Source of the DNA: an uncultured Eubacteriales bacterium | GTDB taxonomy: Bacteria; Bacillota; Clostridia; Tissierellales; Peptoniphilaceae | Reading direction: 5' to 3' | Assembly: GCA_902488815.1 (NCBI GenBank) | Contig: CABTXP010000004.1 | Coordinates: 1-48,939, forward strand | DNA: 48,939 nt | Shown here: positions 1-7,192 of the stretch, piece by piece | How the letters are laid out: every line of letters starts with the position of its first letter | How positions within the stretch are numbered: the first letter of the stretch is position 1 | The notes under the pieces: generated by a model | What the model saw: only the letters and a program-made list of their open reading frames with translations | Databases searched by the model: none | What the model was told of the DNA's origin: nothing | Program-made: the position numbers and the translations under genes

Positions 1-303
1 GAAGAAGAATTCGGAGTATCAGCAGCAGCACCTATGGCAGTTGCAGCAGCACCTGCTGCAGGCGGAGCGGCAGCACCGGCAGAAGAAGAAAAGACAAGCT
101 TCGATGTAATTCTTAAAGAAGTAGGACAAGAAAAGATTAAGGTTGTTAAAGCAGTTAAAGACCTTACAGGACTTGGCCTAAAAGAAGCTAAAGAAGTAGT
201 TGACTCAGCTCCGAAAGCTGTTAAAGAAGGCGTAAACAAAGAACAAGCTGAAGAAATGAAGACTAAGCTTGAAGAAGTTGGCGCAACTGTAGAAATTAAG
301 TAA
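1..303 (+). CDS. rplL: 50S ribosomal protein L7/L12 (5'-truncated by window edge)
   Basis: This is the C-terminal part of L7/L12, the stalk protein of the large ribosomal subunit that recruits translation factors. The reading frame is open from base 1, so the N-terminal dimerisation domain (about 30 codons) lies outside the window. An Ala/Pro/Gly-rich hinge (around 22-80) is followed by the conserved C-terminal domain with the GLGLKEAKEVVD helix and the EEVGATVEIK end. A strong terminator follows at once, so rpoB is not directly downstream as it is in many Bacillota. The upstream partner rplJ is not visible, although rplK and rplA occur at the far end of the window. Confidence 0.97.
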   Translation, partial: EEEFGVSAAAPMAVAAAPAAGGAAAPAEEEKTSFDVILKEVGQEKIKVVKAVKDLTGLGLKEAKEVVDSAPKAVKEGVNKEQAEEMKTKLEEVGATVEIK

Positions 304-321
304 TTTAACTCTACAAATCTT

Positions 322-346
322 AACCCCCACAGCGGGGGTTTTTTTA
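322..346 (+). terminator. Rho-independent terminator after rplL
   Basis: AACCCCC and GGGGGTT form a 7-bp stem around ACAGC, followed by a run of T. It ends the ribosomal-protein transcript about 20 bases after the rplL stop. Confidence 0.93.
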
Positions 347-389
347 TTTTCCTTTGATTTTCTGTGCTAAAATGATTTGAGGAGGAAGT

Positions 390-1028
390 ATGGGACTATT
401 TGATTTTTTAAAAGACGAAAATATTAACGACAAGTTTATAATTACAATAAATAGAGAATACGGCAGCGGCGGTTCGGAAATTGCGCGTATCGCTTCGGAA
501 AAACTTTCTATACCTCTTTACGACGAAAGAATTGTGGAGCTTAAGGCTATGGAAAGCGGGTTCAGTGAAGAGCTTTTAAAGGGGGAGACCCTTATGCCCA
601 TGGACACGGTTTACGACCTTTACAGGGAGAACGACTCCTACAGCAGCGAGGACATGCTCTCAAGTGATGCGGCGTTTTTGTCCCAATCTCGTGCCATAAG
701 ACACTTGGCTGAAGAGGGCAGCTGTATATTTTTGGAAAAATGTGCAGGCTATGTCCTTAGAGATTACAAAAATGTACTTAAAATTTTTATTCACGCGCCT
801 TACGACTATAGAAAAAAGAGAGCGGTAGAGGTTTACAAGGACAAAGAGACGGTTGTAGACAGCAGAATTAAAAAATACGACACCAGGAGAAAGAATTTCT
901 TTAACAAAAACACAAAGCTCTCTTGGGAAAATGCAATGGAATATGATTTCTCCATAAATGCATCAATGTTTTCACAGGAAGAAATTGCGGAGATTATAGC
1001 GGACATTGCAAGGATTAAGTATCGATGA
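390..1028 (+). CDS. Cytidylate kinase-like family protein
   Basis: The 212-residue protein begins like the cytidylate-kinase-like family, with ITINREYGSGGSEIAR near residues 17-33, a variant nucleotide-binding loop, followed by the strand/helix pattern ending in LYDERIVE. It is probably a cytosolic nucleoside- or nucleotide-phosphotransferase, but the substrate cannot be read from sequence and it should not be taken as the essential CMP kinase (Cmk). A GAGGAGG SD supports the ATG. It overlaps the next gene by four bases (ATGA), so the two are translationally coupled. The family assignment is firm and the catalytic role is not. Confidence 0.8.
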   Translation: MGLFDFLKDENINDKFIITINREYGSGGSEIARIASEKLSIPLYDERIVELKAMESGFSEELLKGETLMPMDTVYDLYRENDSYSSEDMLSSDAAFLSQSRAIRHLAEEGSCIFLEKCAGYVLRDYKNVLKIFIHAPYDYRKKRAVEVYKDKETVVDSRIKKYDTRRKNFFNKNTKLSWENAMEYDFSINASMFSQEEIAEIIADIARIKYR

Positions 1029-1267
1029 ACGGGTTCTATATCGGGACAGCCTTGGCTATAGTTGCGGGGATATTTCTTTTCAAATCTCTTAAGGCAATAC
1101 TTAAGATTGCTGCAAATATTGTAGTGGGAGCGGTGCTGCTTTACGTCTTTAACTATGTAGGGGCAGGCTTTGACATACACATTCCCCTTACTTTTTTAAA
1201 CCTTTTTATAGTAGGACTTTTGGGCGTGCCGGGCATTGTCCTTTTGGCCTTTCTCACACTTCTGTAA
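1025..1267 (+). CDS. BofA-family (pro-sigma-K processing inhibitor-like) membrane protein
   Basis: This 80-residue, very hydrophobic protein has two or three membrane segments and ends in the family signature, an IP-x-N-like turn followed by GLLGVPGIVLLAFL. In Bacillus, BofA holds the sigma-K protease SpoIVFB inactive in the forespore membrane. Homologues also occur in non-sporulating anaerobes, where the role is unknown. Nothing else in the window is sporulation-specific. It is coupled to the preceding kinase-like gene by ATGA overlap. Confidence 0.75.
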   Translation: MNGFYIGTALAIVAGIFLFKSLKAILKIAANIVVGAVLLYVFNYVGAGFDIHIPLTFLNLFIVGLLGVPGIVLLAFLTLL

Positions 1268-1296
1268 AATTTCTTTTGTTTAACACGAAGTTTTGC

Positions 1297-1302
1297 TATG
1301 AT
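1297..1302 (+). promoter_or_regulatory. Candidate -10 box for the LCP-alr operon
   Basis: TATGAT lies 18 bases before the LCP start, directly upstream of its GGAAGGAG ribosome-binding site. No convincing -35 is visible. Confidence 0.4.
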
Positions 1303-1319
1303 ATGTGGAAGGAGTTTAG

Positions 1320-2411
1320 ATGAAGAAATTTTTAACAGTAATAATAATTATAATAATGGCTGCCCTTTTAGGAGCCTTATTTTTTCTAAGAGGCGCTCTT
1401 TCAAAAGGCACAAACTTCGGCATGAAGACTTTGGACTCAAACGAAGAAGTAAAGACGGAAGAGAAGAAAAAGGAAGAGCCTGAGATAAAAACTACAAATG
1501 TATTTAAGGACAACAAGCCTTTAAACATAATCCTATTGGGAGAAGACACCACACCTACGAGGGACGACCCCAAGGGCAAGTACGTGGGCAGAACTGACAC
1601 TATAATGGTTGCCACTTTAGACCCGGAGAGGAAAAAGGCAAGACTTTTGTCCGTGCCTCGCGACTCTCGGGTTAAAATTCCGGGACACAAGGTACAAAAA
1701 ATAAATGCGGCATATCCCTTAGGCGGCGTACAACTTACAGTAGATACCTTGGAAGAATTTTTGGACATAGACATCGACCACTATGTAATCGTAAACTACG
1801 ACCTTATAAAGGAATTAATAGATGCGGTAGGTGGAATTGAAGTCTATATACCGAGGGACTACAAGAAGAGAGACGACTGGGTAATACCCGCCTTGGTAAT
1901 AGACTTTAAAAAAGGCTGGCAGACACTAAACGGCGAAGACTCGGTAAAGTATCTTCGCATAAGAGACATATATCCCATCCCCGACATAGGAAGAATATCG
2001 GCGCAACAGGATTTTATGTTGACACTTTTTGACAAGTTAAAAAGCCCTCGCACCATATTTATGCTTCCTAAACTTTTGGACATAGTAACGACAAATGTGA
2101 AGACGGACTTAACTTACGGGGAAATGGCATATCTTGGATACTGGGGACTTAAACTTAACAGAGAAGACATATCTACGGCGACAATAGAAGGTCACGGCCA
2201 AAAAATGGACGACGGCATAGACTACTGGATTGTGGATCAGGAAAAGGCGAAGGCAAAGTATCAGGAATTCTTTAATGAAAAAGAAACGCCCACTACAACG
2301 GATGAGCTTAAAGTCTATAGACTTGGCGAGGACGGGGACGGCACAAACCCAATTCACACCAAGGAAGAAATACAGAGAGAAGCTGAAGAAAGGCTTAAAG
2401 GAACTAAATGA
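1320..2411 (+). CDS. LCP (LytR-CpsA-Psr) family cell-wall polymer ligase
   Basis: The 363-residue protein has one N-terminal membrane helix (about 4-25), a charged linker, and the extracellular LCP domain from about residue 70 to 300. Visible family blocks are the NIILLGED strand, the GRTDTIMVATLD segment, the SVPRDSRV strand, and the R-I-R-DI/R-I-S-A-Q-Q region that binds the polyprenyl-diphosphate head group. LCP enzymes attach teichoic acids or capsular glycans to peptidoglycan. An acidic/Lys-rich tail of about 40 residues follows the domain. The gene overlaps alr by four bases (ATGA), tying two envelope functions together. Confidence 0.93.
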   Translation: MKKFLTVIIIIIMAALLGALFFLRGALSKGTNFGMKTLDSNEEVKTEEKKKEEPEIKTTNVFKDNKPLNIILLGEDTTPTRDDPKGKYVGRTDTIMVATLDPERKKARLLSVPRDSRVKIPGHKVQKINAAYPLGGVQLTVDTLEEFLDIDIDHYVIVNYDLIKELIDAVGGIEVYIPRDYKKRDDWVIPALVIDFKKGWQTLNGEDSVKYLRIRDIYPIPDIGRISAQQDFMLTLFDKLKSPRTIFMLPKLLDIVTTNVKTDLTYGEMAYLGYWGLKLNREDISTATIEGHGQKMDDGIDYWIVDQEKAKAKYQEFFNEKETPTTTDELKVYRLGEDGDGTNPIHTKEEIQREAEERLKGTK

Positions 2412-3556
2412 TTTACACAAGACCATGTTATTTGGAAGTAAATTTAGACAAATTAAAACACAACTACTTTGAGATTAAAAAATATCTTAAAGAAGGCACG
2501 GAAATTATTGCCATTGTAAAAAGCGATGCCTATCACTTCGGTGATGTGGAGATAACGAAAAAACTAATCTCACTTGGCGTGGAAAAATTTGCCGTGGCTA
2601 CAATGAGTGAAGCTATAAATCTCAGAAAAAACTTTAAGGACATAGATATACTTTTATTAGGACCGATGCCTGAATATTTAATAGAAAAAGGGATAAAAGA
2701 GAGCATCGTCTTTTGCATCCCGTCACTCCAATGTGCCGTCGAGCTTAATAATGCGGCGAAAAAATTAAACACCGTGGCAAGGGCACACTTTGCAGTAGAT
2801 ACGGGAATGAACCGCATCGGCTTTAAAGACAATGTTGACGAAGCTGAAGAAGCCTTTAAGCTATCAAACATAGAAGTAGAAAGCGCCTTCACACACTTCG
2901 CACTGTCAGATGTGGATGAAAAATTTACACACAGGCAGTTTGACAAATTTAGAGAATTTGTATCGGCAATGAAAGAAAGAGGCTGCGAATTTAAATACAC
3001 CGACGTAAGTAACTCCCACGCAGTCTTGGGCTACAGAGACTTTGACATGGACTATGTAAGGCCCGGCATACTCCTTTATGGAAGCGTTGAAGGAGATAAA
3101 AACGGGGAAGGATATGAGGTAGAATTTATCGGAGAGATAAAGGCTGAAGTATCTTTTGTAAAAGAAGTAAAAAAAGGAGAGGGCATCTCCTACGGTCATA
3201 TATTTGTGGCGGAAAAAGACATGAAAATCGCAACCCTTCCCATAGGATATGCAGACGGCATAGTGAGAAACCTGTCAGGCAAAATTTCAGTCCTTGTAAA
3301 GGGCAAGAGAGTAAGACAAGTGGGCCGCATATGTATGGACCAAATGATGATAGACGTAACGGACATGGACGTAGAAGTGGGAGAGGTCGCAGTAATAATA
3401 GGAAGTCAAGGCGCTGAAGAAATAACAATAGAAGAAGTGGCAGACCTTGCAGGAGAAATCCCCACCTCGTATGTGACACACTTCTCAGAAAGACTTCCAA
3501 GACACTATATAGAAGACGGCAAGCTAATAAAAATTAAAGACTGTTATTTGAGATAA
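2408..3556 (+). CDS. alr: Alanine racemase
   Basis: This is a PLP-dependent fold-III enzyme that makes D-alanine for peptidoglycan. The PLP lysine is K38 in IVKSDAYHFG (usual form VVKADAYGHG, so slightly divergent). Other family blocks are AVDTGMNRIGF, the YVRPGILLYG segment, SYGH containing the catalytic tyrosine, the LPIGYADG turn, and the VGRICMDQMMIDVT motif of the C-terminal beta domain. The 382-residue length is normal. An AAAGGA SD lies inside the end of the LCP gene. It works upstream of the ddl and MurF-like enzymes encoded at 32252-34961. Confidence 0.96.
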   Translation: MIYTRPCYLEVNLDKLKHNYFEIKKYLKEGTEIIAIVKSDAYHFGDVEITKKLISLGVEKFAVATMSEAINLRKNFKDIDILLLGPMPEYLIEKGIKESIVFCIPSLQCAVELNNAAKKLNTVARAHFAVDTGMNRIGFKDNVDEAEEAFKLSNIEVESAFTHFALSDVDEKFTHRQFDKFREFVSAMKERGCEFKYTDVSNSHAVLGYRDFDMDYVRPGILLYGSVEGDKNGEGYEVEFIGEIKAEVSFVKEVKKGEGISYGHIFVAEKDMKIATLPIGYADGIVRNLSGKISVLVKGKRVRQVGRICMDQMMIDVTDMDVEVGEVAVIIGSQGAEEITIEEVADLAGEIPTSYVTHFSERLPRHYIEDGKLIKIKDCYLR

Positions 3557-3579
3557 GGATGTTAAGGCATCCTTTTTTT
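3555..3579 (+). terminator. Rho-independent terminator after alr
   Basis: AAGGATG and CATCCTT pair around a 6-base loop, followed by a T tract. The stem begins in the alr stop codon. Confidence 0.88.
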
Positions 3580-3624
3580 ATTTGGCAAAAGTATCGAGGG
3601 ATTTAGTAATAGTACCTGCCCTTG

Positions 3625-3633
3625 TGGTATGAT
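3625..3633 (+). promoter_or_regulatory. Extended -10 promoter, possibly giving a leaderless mRNA
   Basis: TGGTATGAT matches the extended -10 form TGnTATAAT. The expected start of transcription, about 7 bases downstream, coincides with the ATG at 3640, and no SD is visible before that ATG. Confidence 0.4.
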
Positions 3634-3639
3634 GCTTTT

Positions 3640-4095
3640 ATGGAAAAGTTTTTTAAAAATAAAAAGTCGGCGATAGTTCTTTCCCTTTTTGCAATGGCTC
3701 TATGGGGATCGGCTATTCCTCTTATTAAAACTACATACAGGGTCATGGATGTGGCGCCTGATGATTTCGGTTTGAAAATTTTAATTGCCGGCGTGAGATT
3801 TTTTATGGCGGGGTTTATATTAAAAAAAGGTGAGTTTCATCTCACCCCTACTGTTTTTATTCTCCTCTTGTATGGCGCTTTTATTTCCGCCACGGCATTT
3901 TCTATTTGGACCTTTGTCTTAAAGTTTCAAGATGCGGGAGAGTTTGCCATTTACAAATTATTCATCCCTATTTTGGGAAGTGTTTTTTCAATTATTTTTT
4001 TGGGGGAAAGTTTTACAATCCATCTTTTAATTGCCCTTACTCTTGTGATTATCGGCACTGTAATTTTAAATATGAAAGGAAAAAAAGCGAACTGA
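3640..4095 (+). CDS. EamA/DMT-family transporter with large in-frame internal deletion (half-size)
   Basis: The 151-residue membrane protein has a complete EamA start (LFAMALWGSAIPLIKTTY, then AGVRFFMAG, equivalent to TM1-TM2). It continues directly into what is normally the end of the second EamA repeat (LLYGAFISATAFSIW, KLFIPILGSVFSIIFLGES, and the last helix). Full-length homologues have about 290-300 residues and ten helices, so about 140 residues covering TM3 to TM6-7 are missing with the frame intact. A deletion between the two internally homologous repeats would do this. It may be a decaying pseudogene or a working five-helix protein that dimerises. TTG at 3622 is an alternative start. 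The stop lies in the loop of the terminator. Confidence 0.75.
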   Translation: MEKFFKNKKSAIVLSLFAMALWGSAIPLIKTTYRVMDVAPDDFGLKILIAGVRFFMAGFILKKGEFHLTPTVFILLLYGAFISATAFSIWTFVLKFQDAGEFAIYKLFIPILGSVFSIIFLGESFTIHLLIALTLVIIGTVILNMKGKKAN

Positions 4096-4107
4096 GGTTC
4101 GCTTTTT
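4085..4107. terminator. Bidirectional terminator between convergent genes
   Basis: AGCGAAC and GTTCGCT pair around TGAG, with A/T runs on both sides. It serves the half-size transporter (plus) and the P-type ATPase (minus). Confidence 0.9.
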
Positions 4108-6184
4108 AATATGGTTTCATATTGTTTAAGGCACTTATTACTGTACTTCCATTGTGTAGCAGTGAGGACGTTGTGCCTGACAGAGTGCCTGCAAGTCCTA
4201 AGAATATAAGTGCCGAGTTTAAAAGTATTATATTTCTATAATCTATCGCCGTTCTCCTTTTAAGTTCTTTTGATATTCTAACTACTTCAACTATTGAGGA
4301 CAGGTCGTCTGAGCCTATGGATATGTCTGCTATTTCTCTTGCTATGTCCGCTCCTTCGTGCATGGAGATTCCCACATCTGAGGAGGACAGTGCAAGGGAG
4401 TCGTTTATGCCGTCTCCTACCATGACTACCGTTCTGTTTAAGGCCTTTTCACTTGCGACGAAGTCCGCCTTGTCTTCAGGCAGCACTTGGGACTTGTAGT
4501 AGTCAAGGTCCAATTTTTTCGCCACATATGCGGCGCTGTTTTCCGCATCTCCCGTGAGCATTGCTATTTTTGTAAAGCCATATTCTCGCAGTTTCATTAC
4601 GGTTTTCTTTGCATCTTCTCTCAAAGGGTCTTCTATACAAATTACCGCAATGAGTTTTTTGTCCATTGCCAGGTACAGAAGGGAATAGTTTTCTTTAAGT
4701 TCTTCTATCTTTGCCATCTTTGCCTTTGTAAGTCTCACTTTTTCGTCTTCAAAGATGAAGTGATAGGATCCGATTAAAGTTCTCTTGTCTTCTATATACG
4801 CAGCTATTCCGTGCGCTACTATGTACTCCGGCTTGGAATGCATTTCGTCGTGGTGCAAATTTTTTTCTCTGGCGGCTTTTATTACCGCATTTGCAATGGG
4901 GTGGGGGAAGTGTTCTTCCAAACAAGCCGCTATTCTAAGACACTCGTCTTCGTCGTGGCCGTTAAAGGCAATTACTTTTCTCACGCGAGGCTTTGACTTT
5001 GTAAGGGTGCCTGTCTTGTCAAAGACTATTGTGTCGGCATCTGCCAAGTTTTCCAAATACTTGCCGCCCTTTACTAAAATTTTCGATTCCGCCGCTTGAC
5101 TTATGGCCTTCATTATTGCTATCGGAATAATGAGTTTAAGGGCACATGAGAAGTCTACCATCAAGAAGGACTTTGATTTTTGGAAATTCCTTGTCAAAAG
5201 ATAGGTGAGAGCCGCTCCTCCGAAGGACCACTTAACAAGTCTGTCCGCCTGTGATTCCGCTTTCTTTTGAAGCAGGGATTTATTTTTTTCGCTTTCAGAT
5301 ATTAACTTTATTATGTGGTTCAACCTTGAGTCGTCAAATTCTTTTAATGTCCTCACTAAAAGAGAACCCTCTTCCAATACTGTGCCGGCAAAGACAGTTG
5401 TGCCTTCTCTTTTTTCAACGGCTGCCGATTCTCCCGTGAAAGAAGCTTGATTTACAAGGCCGTAGCCTTTCACAACTTCTCCGTCAACAGGTATTTGGCT
5501 TCCCATTGTAACTTCAATGAGCTCATTTATCTTTACTTCCGAAAGGTTTTTAAAATATCTTTTATCACCTTCAACTACAAGAACTCTGTCCACGTTAAGT
5601 TCCATGGACTTGGTAAGATCCGCCTTTGATTTTTTAAGAGTCCAGTCTTCCAACTGTTCCCCAAGGCCTAACAAGAACATAATAGAAGCAGCCGTGCCGA
5701 ATTCTCTTTCAATAAGTGAAGTTGAAATTGCGGTGGCATCTAATACTTCTACATTTAACTTGCCTTCGGATAGAGACGTAAGTCCTCTCTTGATGTAGCC
5801 GTAGGATCTAAGTAATGTTACAACTATTTTTATGGGAGCGGGGAGAAAGTTCTTAATGAAAAATCTTCTCTCCAAGGAATCACGCAATATTTCAAAAAGC
5901 CCCCGTTCATTTGCTTCCACAAAACTCGTTTCGTATTTTTCGGGAATGACAAAGTCTTTAAAGTCTTTAAGATTAAGACTCAGAATTTTTTTTGCAATGG
6001 AGGATACATGTCTTTCATCATATTCCAAGACAATGCAACCTGTAAGCATGTTTACTTTGCAAAAATTAACTCCCTCACTTCTCTCTAATGCAAACTTAAT
6101 GCCGTTTGCTTCATTTAGAGTGAAGTTGTAGGGAGTTTTAAGGCGCATCCTTCCCTTGGTTTTGTGGGCTATACTTGCCTTCAT
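4106..6184 (-). CDS. Heavy-metal-translocating P1B-type ATPase with S-C-A metal motif
   Basis: The 692-residue ion pump couples ATP hydrolysis to metal transport across the membrane. In order it has a degenerate HMA-like N-terminal domain (HKTKGRMRLK, no CxxC), membrane helices, the actuator motif TGES, the transmembrane metal motif, the phosphorylation motif DKTGTLT (D389), the HP dipeptide (EEHFPHPIANA) of P1B pumps, and GDGINDS. In place of the CPC/CPx transmembrane metal site it has F-S-C-A-L-K-L with C347. The usual Cu/Zn/Cd rule therefore does not apply; a Mn/Fe-type or still unassigned substrate is my inference. It is co-oriented with the DUF6110 gene 10 bases upstream. ATG 6184 follows a GAGGGAG SD. 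Confidence 0.9.
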   Translation of the reverse strand: MKASIAHKTKGRMRLKTPYNFTLNEANGIKFALERSEGVNFCKVNMLTGCIVLEYDERHVSSIAKKILSLNLKDFKDFVIPEKYETSFVEANERGLFEILRDSLERRFFIKNFLPAPIKIVVTLLRSYGYIKRGLTSLSEGKLNVEVLDATAISTSLIEREFGTAASIMFLLGLGEQLEDWTLKKSKADLTKSMELNVDRVLVVEGDKRYFKNLSEVKINELIEVTMGSQIPVDGEVVKGYGLVNQASFTGESAAVEKREGTTVFAGTVLEEGSLLVRTLKEFDDSRLNHIIKLISESEKNKSLLQKKAESQADRLVKWSFGGAALTYLLTRNFQKSKSFLMVDFSCALKLIIPIAIMKAISQAAESKILVKGGKYLENLADADTIVFDKTGTLTKSKPRVRKVIAFNGHDEDECLRIAACLEEHFPHPIANAVIKAAREKNLHHDEMHSKPEYIVAHGIAAYIEDKRTLIGSYHFIFEDEKVRLTKAKMAKIEELKENYSLLYLAMDKKLIAVICIEDPLREDAKKTVMKLREYGFTKIAMLTGDAENSAAYVAKKLDLDYYKSQVLPEDKADFVASEKALNRTVVMVGDGINDSLALSSSDVGISMHEGADIAREIADISIGSDDLSSIVEVVRISKELKRRTAIDYRNIILLNSALIFLGLAGTLSGTTSSLLHNGSTVISALNNMKPY

Positions 6185-6194
6185 ATGCTCCCTC

Positions 6195-6476
6195 TCAGGC
6201 TTCTTTTTCTTCCGCTAAATCTTCAAGATTTTTTTCTTCAGCTTCTAATCTTTCCTTTTCTTCTTCTTCAGCCTTTTTAACCTTTGCTTCGGCGATTATG
6301 TCGTTAGTGTTTTCTCTAATGTCTTCAATAGTCTTGTCAATTGAATCCTTTACCTTTAAGCCGCCGGCTACAGTGTTAACTGCAAGGTCCTTAGCAGTCT
6401 TTGATTTTAAAATCTTTCCGCCTATTAATCCTGCTGCAAGGCCTATTCCTAAGTTAAGTAATCTTTTGTTAATCAT
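6195..6476 (-). CDS. DUF6110 family protein
   Basis: The 93-residue protein has a Gly-rich N-terminal hydrophobic helix (NLGIGLAAGLIGGKIL), a core matching my memory of DUF6110 (IRENTNDIIAEAKVKK), and a highly charged Glu/Lys coiled-coil tail. Members are typically encoded beside heavy-metal P-type ATPases, and here the ATPase starts 10 bases downstream in the same direction. The function is unknown; a membrane-associated accessory of the pump is plausible. A GGAGG SD seven bases before the ATG supports the start. Confidence 0.7.
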   Translation of the reverse strand: MINKRLLNLGIGLAAGLIGGKILKSKTAKDLAVNTVAGGLKVKDSIDKTIEDIRENTNDIIAEAKVKKAEEEEKERLEAEEKNLEDLAEEKEA

Positions 6477-6563
6477 AATAACCTCCTAATGATTGAATTA
6501 TGACTTACATTACCTTCTTATCTAAATTATGTACTGAGAATTAGTTTAGATAAATAAAAGAGC

Positions 6564-6583
6564 TTGCAAATCATTATCATTGA
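6564..6583 (-). promoter_or_regulatory. Partial Fur-like site upstream of the DUF6110/ATPase operon
   Basis: On the minus strand AATGATAATGATTTGCAA contains GATAATGAT, the left part of the classical 19-bp Fur box. The right half is degenerate. TTGCAA at 6564-6569 could also act as a -35. This is weak evidence that the ATPase operon shares iron control with feo. Confidence 0.35.
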
Positions 6584-6670
6584 ATCCATAGTAGCACATT
6601 TGTATAAATAATTAAATAAAAAAAGATATTAATTTTTATTATCAAAAAGTCTTTATTATAAAAATTTTTA

Positions 6671-6702
6671 TGCTATACTGATTCTAGTGATAAGAATTAT
6701 CA
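6671..6702 (+). promoter_or_regulatory. feo promoter and Fur box
   Basis: An extended -10 (TGCTATACT, 6671-6679) is followed by TGATAAGAATTATCA at 6688-6702. That inverted repeat differs at one position from the 7-1-7 Fur consensus TGATAATnATTATCA. The operator lies about 9 bases after the -10, covering the expected transcription start, which fits iron-dependent repression of feo. Confidence 0.8.
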
Positions 6703-6717
6703 AACGGAGGTGATTAT

Positions 6718-6948
6718 ATGATCAAACTTATAATGGCTCCATTGAATATTGAGTTTATTATAGACAGCATCAACAATTCCATAAGCGAAGAGCAGATGAA
6801 TCATCTTGCCAACATGGGATTTGTAAGAGATGCCGTAATAAAAGTTATTGCACATAATGAAGGAAACTTAATTGTGTCCGTCAAAGATTCACGAGTGGCA
6901 ATAGGATCCGACATTGCCAAAAAAATTTATGTGGAGGAGAGGAAATGA
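6718..6948 (+). CDS. feoA: FeoA family protein (first copy)
   Basis: The 76-residue SH3-like domain has the family pattern of a helix with HLANMGF, then AVIKVIAHNEGNLIVSVK and the DSRVAIGSDIAKKI end. FeoA is a small cytosolic partner of the ferrous-iron transporter FeoB. It is the first gene after the Fur box, has a CGGAGGTG SD, and overlaps the second feoA by four bases. Confidence 0.93.
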   Translation: MIKLIMAPLNIEFIIDSINNSISEEQMNHLANMGFVRDAVIKVIAHNEGNLIVSVKDSRVAIGSDIAKKIYVEERK

Positions 6949-7178
6949 ATAATTTAACACTTAGGGATTCTGTCGTTGGAAAAAACTATGAAGTTGTTAA
7001 GATAAACGGCAAGGGACCCTTAAAGAGAAGAATTATGGACATGGGTATCACCAAAGGCGCACAAGTTTACATAAGAAAAGTGGCACCCCTTGGAGATCCG
7101 GTTCAAATCAATTTGAGAAACTATGAGCTGAGCATCAGGCGAGAAGATGCGGAGCTTATTGAAATTAAAGAAATTTAA
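6945..7178 (+). CDS. feoA: FeoA family protein (second copy)
   Basis: This second 77-residue SH3-like FeoA has RRIMDMGITKGAQVYIRKVAPLGDPVQI and ends with the NYELSIRREDAELI segment, the more canonical form (MDMGxTxGxxVxVxxxAPLGDP). Paired feoA genes before feoB are common in Clostridia. The two copies are divergent, so they probably differ in role rather than being a recent duplication. It is ATGA-coupled to the first copy and lies 14 bases from feoB. Confidence 0.95.
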   Translation: MNNLTLRDSVVGKNYEVVKINGKGPLKRRIMDMGITKGAQVYIRKVAPLGDPVQINLRNYELSIRREDAELIEIKEI

Positions 7179-7192
7179 TAGGAGATGTACAT

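Noticed and set aside
3906..4109. 67-codon plus-strand open frame overlapping the deleted EamA gene, as evidence for a frameshift
   Set aside because: The EamA frame itself is intact across the region and carries the conserved motifs; the second frame has none.
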